NCBI GenBank assembly: GCA_031261165.1
Contig: JAISJU010000182.1
Coordinates: forward strand, 1-40,317
Reading direction: 5' to 3'
Origin: Prevotellaceae bacterium
Lineage (GTDB): Bacteria; Bacteroidota; Bacteroidia; Bacteroidales; Paludibacteraceae
Length of the DNA: 40,317 bases
Shown here: piece after piece, positions 1 through 8,231 of the stretch
How positions within the stretch are numbered: the first letter of the stretch is position 1
Layout of the letters: each line of letters starts with the position of its first letter
Translations under genes and position numbers: made by a program
The notes under the pieces: generated by a model
The model's input: only the letters and a program-made list of their open reading frames with translations
Told to the model about the DNA's origin: nothing
Database searches by the model: none

Positions 1-15
1 GGTTTTTGTAACCAT
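1..15 (-). CDS. possible 5' end of a divergent gene (partial)
   Basis: On the minus strand an ATG at 15-13 is followed by four open codons (MVTKT) before the window ends. A good Bacteroidota -7 box lies about 30 bp upstream on the same strand (47-54). Nothing about the product can be told from five residues. The call rests on promoter plus start codon only. Confidence 0.3.
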
Positions 16-46
16 GGTCAATCCCTTTCTTTGTGTGTTAGCAACG

Positions 47-54
47 CAAATATA
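47..54 (-). promoter_or_regulatory. Bacteroidota -7 promoter box (TATATTTG)
   Basis: Read on the minus strand the sequence is TATATTTG, matching TAnnTTTG of the Bacteroidota primary sigma factor. It points at the ATG at 15. I see no clear TTTG at -33, so only the -7 half is supported. Confidence 0.4.
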
Positions 55-134
55 AGGGTTTGACCTTTTTATTTCTTATTTATTTGAACTTTTATAAATA
101 GCAACTTGAATTAATTAATAACAGATATAAAATA

Positions 135-167
135 AGACATTCCATATTTTTAAAATATGGAATGTCT
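135..167. repeat. 33-bp perfect palindrome, REP-like family A (remote copy)
   Basis: The left arm AGACATTCCATATTTT and its exact reverse complement are separated by a single T (16+1+16). The architecture and the core ATTCCAT/ATGGAAT match the four palindromes in and around the transposase gene at 21.5-22.4 kb, with several compensated changes in the arms. It ends 14 bp before the NifX-like start codon, so it could also form a hairpin in that leader. Confidence 0.85.
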
Positions 168-181
168 AAAACGTATAATTA

Positions 182-520
182 ATGTCGTACAAAATAGCCA
201 TAGCCAGCAACAATGGCGAGTCCGTCAATCAGCATTTCGGGCAAGCCGAGAATTTTCTCATTTACGAAATAAGCGATGAGGGCGAGATAGAATTTATAGA
301 CGACCGCGCCGTTGGGGCGGATAATCATTCGCCCTCGCCGCAGCAGGTAGCGGATAGCATTGCAGATTGTCGTGCCGTTTTTGTGCTGCGCATCGGGCAA
401 CAATCTTCGCGCATAGTTCGCGAGCGCGGCATTACGCCCTTTGAAGTGGATTTTTCGTTGCGTAAGATATTTGAAACGCTCAAACGGCAGCAGCAGCGGG
501 GCAGAGTGAAGTTATTTTAA
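182..520 (+). CDS. NifX/NifB-type dinitrogenase iron-molybdenum cofactor-like protein
   Basis: This 112-aa protein opens with KIAIASNNGESVNQHFGQAE, the start of the dinitrogenase FeMo-cofactor family fold (PF02579, RNase H-like). Family members bind or carry metal clusters, and stand-alone copies are common in anaerobes that do not fix nitrogen. The family core spans roughly residues 4-105, so the length is normal for a single-domain member. The gene is followed 21 bp later by the cystathionine-type enzyme, suggesting one transcript. A 33-bp palindrome lies just upstream. The precise partner or cluster cannot be told from sequence. There are no nif genes in the window, so a role in nitrogen fixation is not supported. 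Confidence 0.8.
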   Translation: MSYKIAIASNNGESVNQHFGQAENFLIYEISDEGEIEFIDDRAVGADNHSPSPQQVADSIADCRAVFVLRIGQQSSRIVRERGITPFEVDFSLRKIFETLKRQQQRGRVKLF

Positions 521-541
521 ATAATAAAAAGAACAAAACAA

Positions 542-1705
542 ATGAGCATAAACAACAAACAGGGCTTTTCCACCAAAGCCATACACGCGGGCGAAAAGCC
601 CGATTTCAGAGAAGGGGCAACGGGCGATGTTGTCGTGCCGATACACCTTTCCACCACCTTTGCGCGGGCAAAAACCGCCGTTCCCACAGCGGGCTACGAA
701 TACACCCGCTCGCTCAATCCCACGCGCCGGGCGTTGGAAACCAAACTCGCCGCCCTCGAAAACGCGCAATACGGCTTGGCATTCAGCAGCGGCTTGTCGG
801 CAGAAAGCACGGTGCTTGTCGCCCTGCTCAAAACGGGCGACCACATTATTGCCTTCGACGACCTCTACGGCGGCACCAAGCGGCTGTTCAATAGCGTATT
901 TACCCATTACGCGACAACCTTTGTTGATGCCACCGATGCGGCGAATGTAGAACGCGCCGTTCAGCCAAACAGCAAATTGATTTGGATAGAAACGCCCACC
1001 AATCCGCTGCTGAAACTTGCGGACATCAGGGCGATAGCCGACATTGCGCAGCGACATAATTTGATTTTGGTAGTGGATAACACCTTCCTCTCGCCTTATT
1101 TCCAAAAGCCTTTGGACTTGGGCGCAGACGTGGTTGTTCATAGCACCACGAAATATATCGGCGGGCATAGCGATGTGTTGGGCGGCGCGGTCTTGACAAA
1201 CGACAGCGGTCTTTACGAAAAGTTGCAGTACCACCAAAACGCCATCGGCGCGGTGCTTGCGCCATTCGACAGTTATCTGGCTTTGCGCGGCATCAAAACC
1301 CTCGCCCTGCGTATGGAACGCCACGCGCAAAACGCCCTCGCCATAGCGCAATATCTGGAAAAGCACCCGAAAGTAACGAGGGTCATTTATCCCGCTTTGA
1401 CATCGCACCCGCAGTACGAATTGGCGCAGCGGCAAACGACCGGCGCGGGCGGCGTGCTGTCCTTCGAGATAAAAGGCGAGATAAGCGATGCCGAGCGTTT
1501 CCTCGAAAGTCTAACTGTCTTTTCGCTCGCCGAAAGTTTGGGCGGCGTGGAAAGCCTCATTGAGTTGCCCTCCGTAATGACGCACGCCTCGGTAGATAAA
1601 GCCGTGCGCGAACAAATCGGCATTACCGACACGCTCATTCGCGTTTCGGCGGGCGTGGAAGATATTGACGATTTGATTGCGGATTTGGCGCAAGCGTTGA
1701 ATTAG
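542..1705 (+). CDS. PLP-dependent cystathionine gamma-synthase/gamma-lyase family enzyme
   Basis: This 387-aa Cys/Met-metabolism PLP enzyme (PF01053) is of full family length. The PLP-binding lysine is K204 in HSTTKYIGGHSD. D179 in VVDNT would contact the pyridine nitrogen, and Y54/R56 in EYTRSLNP would bind phosphate of the neighbouring subunit. The enzyme acts in the cytoplasm on sulfur amino acids: gamma-replacement to make cystathionine, or gamma-elimination of cystathionine or methionine. Synthase and lyase cannot be separated safely by eye, so no symbol is given. It is probably co-transcribed with the NifX-like gene 21 bp upstream. Transcription would end at the large hairpin that begins at its stop codon. 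Confidence 0.88.
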   Translation: MSINNKQGFSTKAIHAGEKPDFREGATGDVVVPIHLSTTFARAKTAVPTAGYEYTRSLNPTRRALETKLAALENAQYGLAFSSGLSAESTVLVALLKTGDHIIAFDDLYGGTKRLFNSVFTHYATTFVDATDAANVERAVQPNSKLIWIETPTNPLLKLADIRAIADIAQRHNLILVVDNTFLSPYFQKPLDLGADVVVHSTTKYIGGHSDVLGGAVLTNDSGLYEKLQYHQNAIGAVLAPFDSYLALRGIKTLALRMERHAQNALAIAQYLEKHPKVTRVIYPALTSHPQYELAQRQTTGAGGVLSFEIKGEISDAERFLESLTVFSLAESLGGVESLIELPSVMTHASVDKAVREQIGITDTLIRVSAGVEDIDDLIADLAQALN

Positions 1706-1795
1706 TTAGGAGTTAAGAACTAAGAGTTAAGAGTTGCCATACGGAGGAAAACAACCGTATGGCAACTCTTAGTTCTTAACTCTTAACTCTTAACT
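1704..1795. repeat. 41-bp inverted repeat built of 7-bp units; likely bidirectional terminator
   Basis: Arms 1704-1744 and 1755-1795 pair with about five mismatches in 41 bp around a 10-nt loop (AGGAAAACAA). The innermost 16 bp are perfect. Each arm is a run of degenerate heptamers (AGTTAAG, AACTAAG, AGTTGCC). It fills the whole gap between two convergent genes, and its arms start at one stop codon and end 3 bp from the other. A bidirectional terminator is the likely effect; its origin as a repeat element is inferred. Confidence 0.75.
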
Positions 1796-1798
1796 AAA

Positions 1799-2593
1799 TT
1801 ACACCGCCACTTCCCCTTTTATATGCGGGTGCGGGTCATAATTAATCAATTCAAAATCTTCATATTTGAAACTGAAAATATCCTTTACATCGGGGTTTAT
1901 CTTCATCGTGGGCAGCGGTCGCGGCTCGCGCGTGAGTTGCAGTTTTACCTGTTCCAAATGATTGGAGTAAATATGCGCATCGCCGAAGGTATGCACAAAA
2001 TCGCCCGCTTGCAAGCCCGTTACCTGCGCCATCATTTGCAACAGCAGGGCATACGAGGCGATGTTGAACGGCACGCCGAGGAAAATATCCGCGCTGCGCT
2101 GGTAGAGTTGCAGGCTCAACTTGCCGTCAGCCACATAAAATTGGAAAAACGTGTGGCAGGGCGGCAGTTTCATAGTCGGTATGTCAGCCACGTTCCACGC
2201 GCTGACGATGATGCGCCGCGAGTCGGGATTGTTCTTAATCGTTTCCACTGCCTCGCGGATTTGGTCGATATGTCCGCCGTTGTAGTCCTGCCAATGCCGC
2301 CATTGGTAGCCGTAAACGTGTCCGAGGTCGCCGTTCTCGTCTGCCCACTCGTTCCAGATGCGCACGCCGTTGTCCTGCAAATATTTCACGTTGGTGTCGC
2401 CGTTGAGAAACCACAGCAGTTCGTATATGATGGATTTCAGGTGCAGTTTTTTGGTGGTCAGACAGGGAAAGCCGTCTTCCATACGGAAACGCATTTGATG
2501 CCCGAAGACGCTGATGGTGCCGGTTCCGGTGCGGTCTTCTTTGTGCGTGCCTTCGTTGAGGACACGTTGTAAAAGGGTTAGGTATTGTTGCAT
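1799..2593 (-). CDS. thyA: thymidylate synthase
   Basis: This 264-aa protein has the same length as E. coli ThyA and carries all landmark motifs. The catalytic cysteine is C146 in [16 protein letters not shown] near the N-terminus (residues 21-26) is the phosphate/folate loop, and QRSADIFLG followed by the FN pair near 176-177 contacts dUMP. It converts dUMP to dTMP using methylene-tetrahydrofolate in the cytoplasm. It is separated from porE by a tiny membrane gene and a palindromic repeat, so it probably has its own promoter, although none matches cleanly. No dihydrofolate reductase gene follows in this window. Confidence 0.98.
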   Translation of the reverse strand: MQQYLTLLQRVLNEGTHKEDRTGTGTISVFGHQMRFRMEDGFPCLTTKKLHLKSIIYELLWFLNGDTNVKYLQDNGVRIWNEWADENGDLGHVYGYQWRHWQDYNGGHIDQIREAVETIKNNPDSRRIIVSAWNVADIPTMKLPPCHTFFQFYVADGKLSLQLYQRSADIFLGVPFNIASYALLLQMMAQVTGLQAGDFVHTFGDAHIYSNHLEQVKLQLTREPRPLPTMKINPDVKDIFSFKYEDFELINYDPHPHIKGEVAV

Positions 2594-2629
2594 ATTTTTG
2601 TTTAGTTATTTGAAATTCGTTATTTCTCC

Positions 2630-2698
2630 GGATTGTTTCGTTCCTCGCAATGACGCCTGCTCTTAGGTTTCGCGTCATTGCGAGGAACGAAGCAATCC
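2630..2698. repeat. 27-bp inverted repeat, CATTGCGAGGAACGAAGCAATCC type
   Basis: Arms 2630-2656 and 2672-2698 pair at 26 of 27 positions around a 15-nt loop. The core CATTGCGAGGAACGAAGCAA is a dispersed palindromic repeat I recognise from many unrelated bacterial genomes. It lies upstream of thyA and downstream of the small membrane gene, and may act as a terminator for the latter. A related CATTGCGGG element sits inside mnmD at 30.3 kb. Confidence 0.85.
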
Positions 2699-2709
2699 AG
2701 AAAATGTAT

Positions 2710-2898
2710 TTATACAACTCCGCATAAGTAAAGAATAAATAATAAAATGCCAATAATAACACACGGTAATAGACAAAGCAATGACATTAAAATCACAAAT
2801 TTCCAACCTTTGTAAGGTTGCTCGGAATGAAAATACTCTGCTTTGTTTTCAATTCGATAATAAAGATATTCTCCAAGAATAGTACGGGGGTACATCAT
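2710..2898 (-). CDS. small membrane protein, unknown function
   Basis: This is a 62-aa open frame whose ATG lies 2 bp after the porE stop codon, so translation could be coupled. The first half is polar and tyrosine-rich (ILGEYLYYRIENKAEYF). Residues 31-61 form one long hydrophobic stretch (KFVILMSLLCLLPCVIIGIL onward) long enough for one or two short membrane passes. I do not recognise the family. Tight spacing and a sensible membrane segment support a real gene, but a 62-aa frame can arise by chance. If real, it may belong with PorE at the envelope. Confidence 0.45.
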   Translation of the reverse strand: MMYPRTILGEYLYYRIENKAEYFHSEQPYKGWKFVILMSLLCLLPCVIIGILLFILYLCGVV

Positions 2899-2900
2899 AT

Positions 2901-4877
2901 TTAATACATCTTATAAGTAGTCTTCAAAACCTTAAACTCCGTGCGGCGGTTAATTTGGTTGATGCTTTCCTGTTCTTCGGGGGACTTGTTTAAAACATAT
3001 TCTTCGTTCAGCACATCGCCCTCTTTGAGGAATTTGTACTGCTGCGCCAAATCTTTGCTGACCACCACCGGCTGCTCTTCGCCGTAGCCGACAGGGGTAA
3101 GGCGTTCGCTTTCGATGCCCGCGCGGATAAGGTAATTGACTACCTCTTGCGCACGTTTGTTCGACAATTCCATATTCGCCTCGTTGCTGCCAACGCGGTC
3201 GGTGTGTGCGCTGATTTCCATTGTGATGTTCGGGTTGTCGGTCAGCAGTTTGGCGAGAGATTTGATGCCCGCCTCAGAATCGGGCGTGAGTGTCCATTTG
3301 CCAAATTCGTAGAAAATATTATCCATCTGCACGGGCTTGCTGATGGAGGCGAGTTTGAAGTTGATTTGGAAATCCTTGCCATCGGTCAGCCCTTCGGTCG
3401 AAACCGTTTCTTTGCTGTTCAAAAAGCCGCGTGCCGATGCCATCATCACATAGTTCACGCCCTCTTTTAACTCGAAACGGTAGGCGCCGTCTTTGTGCTG
3501 CGGGGCGATTTTTTTGTTCGTGCCGTCATCGCCCACAATGCGCAGGGCGGCATCTTCGAGTGCATCGTTTTTCGTGTCCTTTATCCAGCCGTAGAGGAAA
3601 TATTCGATTTTCTTTTGTTGGAACGACCAAAGTTTGTCGAGATATTTCGGCTCTTTGCGGTTGGACGTGAAAAAGCCGCGTTCTTCTTTGCCCGCAAAGG
3701 TGATGCCAAATTCGTCTTCGGCAGAGTTTATCGGCGTGAGCATATTGCTTACTTCCCAGCCCTCGCCTTTGGGCACGGCGCGGAAAATATCCAGCCCGCC
3801 AAAGCCCGGGTGTCCGTTGGAAGAAAAATAGAGGTCGCCGTTGGCACGCACGTAGGGGAACATTTCATCGCCCGCCGTGTTGATGTCCGCACCCAAGTTT
3901 TCGAGTGCGCCCCACTTGTCGCCTTCGAGCAGTACGACTTTCCAAATATCTTTTCCGCCAAAACCGCCCGTCATATCGGACACGAAGTAAAGCGTCTGTC
4001 CATCGGGCGAAATGGCGGGGTGGGCAGCCATCAGGGTGCTGTCTTTGAGAACAATGACGCTGTCGCCGGCACTCCACTGCGCACCCGCGCGGGCGGATTT
4101 GTAGATTTGCGCATTGCGACCGTCTGTTTTGCAGCGCGTGAAATACATCGTTTTGCCATCGGCGGTAAATGAGGGCGTGCCTTCGTCATAAAAGGTATTC
4201 AAATCGCCTTCGATGGCAGTAGGCGTTTCCCATTTCCCTGCGGAATTTTGCTTGGCAACAAAGAAATCGTTGTTGCGCAAGCCGGTAATTTTGCTTGCCT
4301 TTCCGCCGATAGCGACATTCTCGCGCGAGGAATTGAAATAGAGTACATCGCCCTCCTGATTGGAAAAAGCGGGCGAAAACTCCGAGAACTTGCGCGAGTT
4401 CAGCACATCGGCTTTTTTAATCTCAAAGCGCGTTTTTTCTTTTTGCCATTCTTTTATTTTTTGGCAAGAGAGAATACCGTTTTGCGCCCAAATATCATCG
4501 GGGTGTTTTTTTGCATACGCCTCATATTGCTTTTGCGCATCGGCGTATTTGGCGTTCTTGCGCAGCGTTTCGGCGTAATAAAGAATGGCAATATCTTCTT
4601 TGTGATTGTAGCGCACGGCGTTTTGGTAGGCGTATTCGGCGCGTTGGCTGTTTCCTGTGAGGCGGTAGCAGTTGCCCATTTTAAAGGCGGTGGAGGCACG
4701 GAGGTCTTTGTCCTTTGCCGAAATGCTGCGATAGGCTTTGCGGTATTGGTTGGCGGCGGCGTAGTATTCGTCCGTTTCGTACTGACGGTCGGCTTTGCGC
4801 AAGGCGTATTTTGCCCCGCAGGAAACGGTGGAAAGCGCAATCAGCACAAAAGATACGGCATATACAATATATTTCAT
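2901..4877 (-). CDS. porE: PorE-like T9SS lipoprotein (TPR, beta-propeller, CRD, OmpA)
   Basis: The 658-aa protein has the four-part layout of PorE, the peptidoglycan-binding lipoprotein of the type IX secretion system. A lipoprotein signal ends at C20 (LSTVSC). TPR-like helices span about 35-130. WD40/PD40-like blades span about 165-415, including SPAFSNQEGDVLYFNSSR and the repeated DG.TLYF pattern. A carboxypeptidase-regulatory-like domain covers about 425-490, and an OmpA domain about 515-655. The peptidoglycan contacts D560 and R575 are present in SAHTDRVGS and LSNKRA. Its known role is to tie the secretion ring to the cell wall from the periplasmic face of the outer membrane. Its length is close to that of characterised PorE. 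Other OmpA/PD40 lipoproteins share parts of this layout, so the symbol is likely rather than certain. Confidence 0.8.
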   Translation of the reverse strand: MKYIVYAVSFVLIALSTVSCGAKYALRKADRQYETDEYYAAANQYRKAYRSISAKDKDLRASTAFKMGNCYRLTGNSQRAEYAYQNAVRYNHKEDIAILYYAETLRKNAKYADAQKQYEAYAKKHPDDIWAQNGILSCQKIKEWQKEKTRFEIKKADVLNSRKFSEFSPAFSNQEGDVLYFNSSRENVAIGGKASKITGLRNNDFFVAKQNSAGKWETPTAIEGDLNTFYDEGTPSFTADGKTMYFTRCKTDGRNAQIYKSARAGAQWSAGDSVIVLKDSTLMAAHPAISPDGQTLYFVSDMTGGFGGKDIWKVVLLEGDKWGALENLGADINTAGDEMFPYVRANGDLYFSSNGHPGFGGLDIFRAVPKGEGWEVSNMLTPINSAEDEFGITFAGKEERGFFTSNRKEPKYLDKLWSFQQKKIEYFLYGWIKDTKNDALEDAALRIVGDDGTNKKIAPQHKDGAYRFELKEGVNYVMMASARGFLNSKETVSTEGLTDGKDFQINFKLASISKPVQMDNIFYEFGKWTLTPDSEAGIKSLAKLLTDNPNITMEISAHTDRVGSNEANMELSNKRAQEVVNYLIRAGIESERLTPVGYGEEQPVVVSKDLAQQYKFLKEGDVLNEEYVLNKSPEEQESINQINRRTEFKVLKTTYKMY

Positions 4878-4963
4878 TGGTTATCGTTTTACTTTATAAT
4901 ATTGAACGGACAAAAGTAGTAAATATTGTTGAAAAAATATACCTTATTTTCAAAGAAAAACCC

Positions 4964-4971
4964 TATCTTTG
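4964..4971 (+). promoter_or_regulatory. -7 promoter box (TATCTTTG) for the TonB-dependent receptor
   Basis: A perfect TAnnTTTG match lies 15 bp upstream of the ATG at 4986. I see no good TTTG at the expected -33 distance. It supports the start at 4986, because the longer TTG-started frame at 4926 would begin upstream of this promoter. Confidence 0.6.
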
Positions 4972-4985
4972 CGCAAATTTTTTTT

Positions 4986-7013
4986 ATGAAACATCTCATT
5001 CCTATCATATTTCTGCTTATTTCCGCTACCGCTTATTCTGCGCCAAAGGACAGCGCAGCCGTAGAACTGAACGAAGTGGAAATTTCCAGCCGCCGAAACG
5101 ATGCCAACGTGAAAGAACTGTCGATGAGTTCGCAGAAATTGCCCATTCTTGCCATCAAAAAAATGCCCGCGCTGCTCGGCGAGGTGGATATTATCAAGTC
5201 CATACAACTGTTGCCCGGTGTGCAAGCGGCGGCAGAAGGCACATCGGGTTTCAGCGTGCGCGGCGGCAATACCGACCAAAACCTGATTTTGCTCGATGAC
5301 GCCGCCATTTACAACGCCTCGCACCTGATGGGTTTCTTTTCCGTATTCAACAACGAGGTGGTGGAAGACGCTACATTATATAAAGGCGACATTCCGGCGA
5401 TTTACGGCGGGCGGCTGTCTTCCGTGCTTGATGTTTCGACCAAAAAGCCGAATGCCGAAAAATTCAAAGGCTCGGGCGGCATCGGGCTTATTTCGAGCCG
5501 GCTGACGCTCGAAACGCCGATTATAAAAGAGAAATTATCCGCCTACGTTTCGGGCAGGCGCACGTATGCCGATTTATTTTTGCCCCTCGCGCCGAATGAG
5601 GATATACGGAATAATACCCTCTACTTCTACGATTTGAACGCAAAAATCAATTACGATATTGACGCGAAGAACAGGGTTTTCGTGTCCGGCTACTGGGGCA
5701 GGGACAAGTTCGGGGCGCAGGGCTTGGCGGGGCTTGACTTCGGCAACGGCGCGGCTGTGGCGCGATGGAATCACTTGTTCAGCAACACCTTTTTTATGAA
5801 CGCCTCGCTCATTTACACCCAATATTCCTACGCGCTGGATATGGCTATGAACGAGTTCGGCATCAACTGGACTTCGCGCGTGAATGACTACACGGCGAAA
5901 GTAGATTTCGTAAAACTCTTTGGCGAAAAATCCAAACTGCGCTTTGGGGCAAACGGCACTTATCATTATTTCAAGCCGGGCGAAATAAAAAACACAGGCA
6001 AGAGCCAAATTATCAACGATACCGTTTTCAATGCGCAAGATGCGGGCGAGTACGCGGTGTATGCCAGCAACGAACATAACATTATTGATAATCTTTTGTC
6101 GGTAAAATACGGCATTCGCGGCACGGCGTTCAGAAACGGCAAAACCTATTTCACTGCCGAGCCGCGCATCGGGGCGGTGCTTTTGCTGCCGCGCATCAAA
6201 TCGTCTGTCAAAGCCGCATATTCGCACACGACGCAAAACCTCCTGCTCGGCTCAAACGCCACCGGCGGCACGCCTTTCGATGTCTGGTATCCCATCAACC
6301 CGAACATCAAACCGCAGCAGAGCAATCAATACACGGCGGGATTTTTTCATAATTTCTTCGACAATCGGTTGGAAACTTCTGTCGAACTGTATTACAAAAC
6401 CATTTCGGACTTGATAGATTTTAAGGATAATCCCGATTTTATGGGCAACGCCTCGCATATCGAAACAGAAATTCTCACCGGCAAAGGGCGCAGTTACGGC
6501 GCGGAGTTTCTTTTCCGCAAAAGCACAGGCGCACTCACCGGCTGGATTTCTTATACCTACTCCCACAGTTACCGCACCGTTGCGGGCATCAATTTCGGCA
6601 ACGAATACCGCTCGCCATTTGACCGCCCGCACAATTTCGTAGCCGTGTTGAGTTGGGATATTAATAAATTTGTCAATATTTCCGCCAACTGGATTTACAA
6701 CACCGGTCAGCCGGTAACCTATCCGACCGGCAAAATGTGGTACGGCAACCGCCTGATACCCGTTTTCAGCGGCGAGCGAAACAATTACCGTTTCCCCGAT
6801 TACCACCGCCTCGACCTCTCGGCAACCGTCAAGTGCCGTAAACGGAAATATTGGCAGGGCGAATGGAATTTCTCGCTCTACAACGCCTACGCCCGCAAAA
6901 ACGTTTGGGCGGTGATGTTCATTCAAAGCAGCGAAAAACCCGATGAACTGCAAACCAAAATGCTTTACCTCTTTTCGGTTGTGCCATCGGTAACGTATAA
7001 CTTTTATTTTTGA
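4986..7013 (+). CDS. TonB-dependent outer membrane receptor
   Basis: The 675-aa protein starts with a signal peptide (MKHLIPIIFLLISATAYS, cleavage after AYS). A plug domain follows at about 40-160, with the typical LPGVQAAAEGTSGFSVRGGN and IYGGRLSSVLDV motifs, then a 22-strand-type barrel ending in aromatic F-Y-F. It would move an unknown substrate across the outer membrane using TonB energy. It lacks the N-terminal carboxypeptidase-regulatory domain common in Bacteroidota receptors. The open frame extends to a TTG at 4926, but ATG 4986 is preferred because of the signal peptide and the -7 box at 4964. The next gene is a DUF4249 lipoprotein, a usual partner of this receptor class. The two are separated by a tandem repeat. 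Confidence 0.92.
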   Translation: MKHLIPIIFLLISATAYSAPKDSAAVELNEVEISSRRNDANVKELSMSSQKLPILAIKKMPALLGEVDIIKSIQLLPGVQAAAEGTSGFSVRGGNTDQNLILLDDAAIYNASHLMGFFSVFNNEVVEDATLYKGDIPAIYGGRLSSVLDVSTKKPNAEKFKGSGGIGLISSRLTLETPIIKEKLSAYVSGRRTYADLFLPLAPNEDIRNNTLYFYDLNAKINYDIDAKNRVFVSGYWGRDKFGAQGLAGLDFGNGAAVARWNHLFSNTFFMNASLIYTQYSYALDMAMNEFGINWTSRVNDYTAKVDFVKLFGEKSKLRFGANGTYHYFKPGEIKNTGKSQIINDTVFNAQDAGEYAVYASNEHNIIDNLLSVKYGIRGTAFRNGKTYFTAEPRIGAVLLLPRIKSSVKAAYSHTTQNLLLGSNATGGTPFDVWYPINPNIKPQQSNQYTAGFFHNFFDNRLETSVELYYKTISDLIDFKDNPDFMGNASHIETEILTGKGRSYGAEFLFRKSTGALTGWISYTYSHSYRTVAGINFGNEYRSPFDRPHNFVAVLSWDINKFVNISANWIYNTGQPVTYPTGKMWYGNRLIPVFSGERNNYRFPDYHRLDLSATVKCRKRKYWQGEWNFSLYNAYARKNVWAVMFIQSSEKPDELQTKMLYLFSVVPSVTYNFYF

Positions 7014-7017
7014 AATA

Positions 7018-7164
7018 ATTACATAACCAACGCAAAGAATTACATAACCAACGCAAAGAATTACGTAACCAACGCAAAGAATTACATAACCAACGCAAAG
7101 AATTACGTAACCAACGCAGAGAATTACGTAACCAACGCAAAGAATTGCATAATTAATCGCAAGA
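7018..7164 (+). repeat. 21-bp minisatellite, 7 units
   Basis: Six near-identical 21-bp units (ATTACRTAACC then AACGCAAAGA) and a seventh degenerate unit run back to back. They fill 147 of the 156 bases between the receptor stop and the start of the DUF4249 gene. Units differ mainly at one site: A in units 1, 2 and 4, G in units 3, 5 and 6. The unit length is two helical turns and a multiple of three, and the last unit ends 5 bp before the ATG. Copy number may change by slippage. Confidence 0.95.
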
Positions 7165-7169
7165 ATTAT

Positions 7170-8036
7170 ATGAAAAATCTGTTTATTATAATCAGCACAG
7201 CCCTTTTCTTCGCCTCCTGCGTAGAAGACATCACATTGCCGCTCGAAGGCGGCACAAAAATGCTTGTCGTAGAGGGCGGGCTGACCACAGACACCTTGCA
7301 GCACAGGATAATGCTCAGCCTCACCAACGATTTTTACGATAAATCGCGCCCCGCCCCTGTGAGCGGCGCAACGGTAACCGTCACAGACGGCGCAACGGTT
7401 TATACGCTTACGGAAGACACGGCAGGCGTATATCTCACCCCGCCCTTTGCCGCCCGAGTAGGCGCGACATACCGCCTCGATGTGCATTGCGGCGAAGGTG
7501 ATTTCTGGTCGGAAAGTTCGATAGATTATCAAATCAACCCCATAGACAGCGTGGTGATAACCGAGCATTACCGCCGCGAAAATTATTTGACAATGTACAT
7601 TTTCGTCAAAGACCAAGCCGAAATCCAAAACTACTATATGGGCAAAGTCGCCGTGAACGACAGCCTGCGCAACGACAGCATCAACCGCTGGTTTTACATA
7701 GATGATATGTACTTCAACGGTCGCTACATTGACGGCAATTTCCCCGTTTACGGTTTCAAAAAAGAGCCAGACGGCGAGCCTGACGACTACCGCGTACTCC
7801 GCCCCGACAGCCGCGTAACCGTCTATGCTTACGGCATCTCGCACGACTACTACCGCTTTATCAGCGAAGTGAACAGCAGCGGCAGCGCCAACCCCTTTAT
7901 GGGACCGCCCGCCCCGCCGCGCACCAACATTCAGCCGGCGGGTAAGGCTTGCGGCTTTTTCTATGTAGCCTCCGCCTCGCGGAAATCTGTTGTGTATCTG
8001 CCCAAGCCCGATGAGCCGGTGATGGGCGGCGAATAA
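7170..8036 (+). CDS. DUF4249 family outer membrane lipoprotein
   Basis: This 288-aa protein has a lipoprotein signal ending at C17 (LFFASC) and the opening typical of DUF4249: acidic residues, then KMLVVEGGLTTDTLQHRIML. A beta-sandwich with GATVTVTDG follows. DUF4249 proteins sit next to TonB-dependent receptors in Bacteroidota and are thought to be surface or periplasmic accessory lipoproteins. The reaction or ligand is unknown. Here it follows such a receptor across a 156-bp minisatellite, so the pair is probably one functional unit. The repeats occupy its leader and could change translation or coupling. The C-terminus is short and glycine-rich (MGGE). Confidence 0.85.
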   Translation: MKNLFIIISTALFFASCVEDITLPLEGGTKMLVVEGGLTTDTLQHRIMLSLTNDFYDKSRPAPVSGATVTVTDGATVYTLTEDTAGVYLTPPFAARVGATYRLDVHCGEGDFWSESSIDYQINPIDSVVITEHYRRENYLTMYIFVKDQAEIQNYYMGKVAVNDSLRNDSINRWFYIDDMYFNGRYIDGNFPVYGFKKEPDGEPDDYRVLRPDSRVTVYAYGISHDYYRFISEVNSSGSANPFMGPPAPPRTNIQPAGKACGFFYVASASRKSVVYLPKPDEPVMGGE

Positions 8037-8042
8037 TCAAAG

Positions 8043-8088
8043 GAACGCGGATTACGCAGATTTTTATTATCTGTGTAAATCCGCGTTC
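8043..8088 (+). terminator. hairpin terminator / dispersed repeat after the DUF4249 gene
   Basis: The arms GAACGCGGATTACGCAGAT and ATCTGTGTAAATCCGCGTTC pair with one bulge around a short T-rich loop, followed by TAAAAAAAC. CGCGGATTACGCAGAT is a dispersed repeat core found in other genomes. It starts 6 bp after the stop codon. Confidence 0.7.
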
Positions 8089-8231
8089 TAAAAAAACTCA
8101 AACTTGCATAATTTCCATATACCCCCATAGATATTAGCAAATCCGCCTAAAAAACATTTCGATTCTTAACGCCCGCCGCGCCTTACGGAAAAAAGCGTAA
8201 ATAACAATAATATAGACACATATTAAGAACT

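Noticed and set aside
182-520. Evidence of a nitrogen fixation locus
   Set aside because: Only a NifX/NifB-type small domain is present. The gene later called nifJ is a general fermentative PFOR. No nifHDK genes are seen.
512-1435. 307-aa minus-strand open frame opposite the cystathionine-type gene
   Set aside because: It is antisense to conserved PLP-enzyme codons and has no recognisable motif.
7018-7164. CRISPR-like array
   Set aside because: Units are directly contiguous, with no spacers between repeats, and there are no cas genes; it is a minisatellite.
6252-7844. 530-aa minus-strand open frame across the TonB receptor end, minisatellite and DUF4249 gene
   Set aside because: It is antisense to two recognised genes. 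Its uninterrupted frame through the repeats follows from the 21-bp (multiple of three) unit, and the product (LCVGYVI repeats) has no family character.
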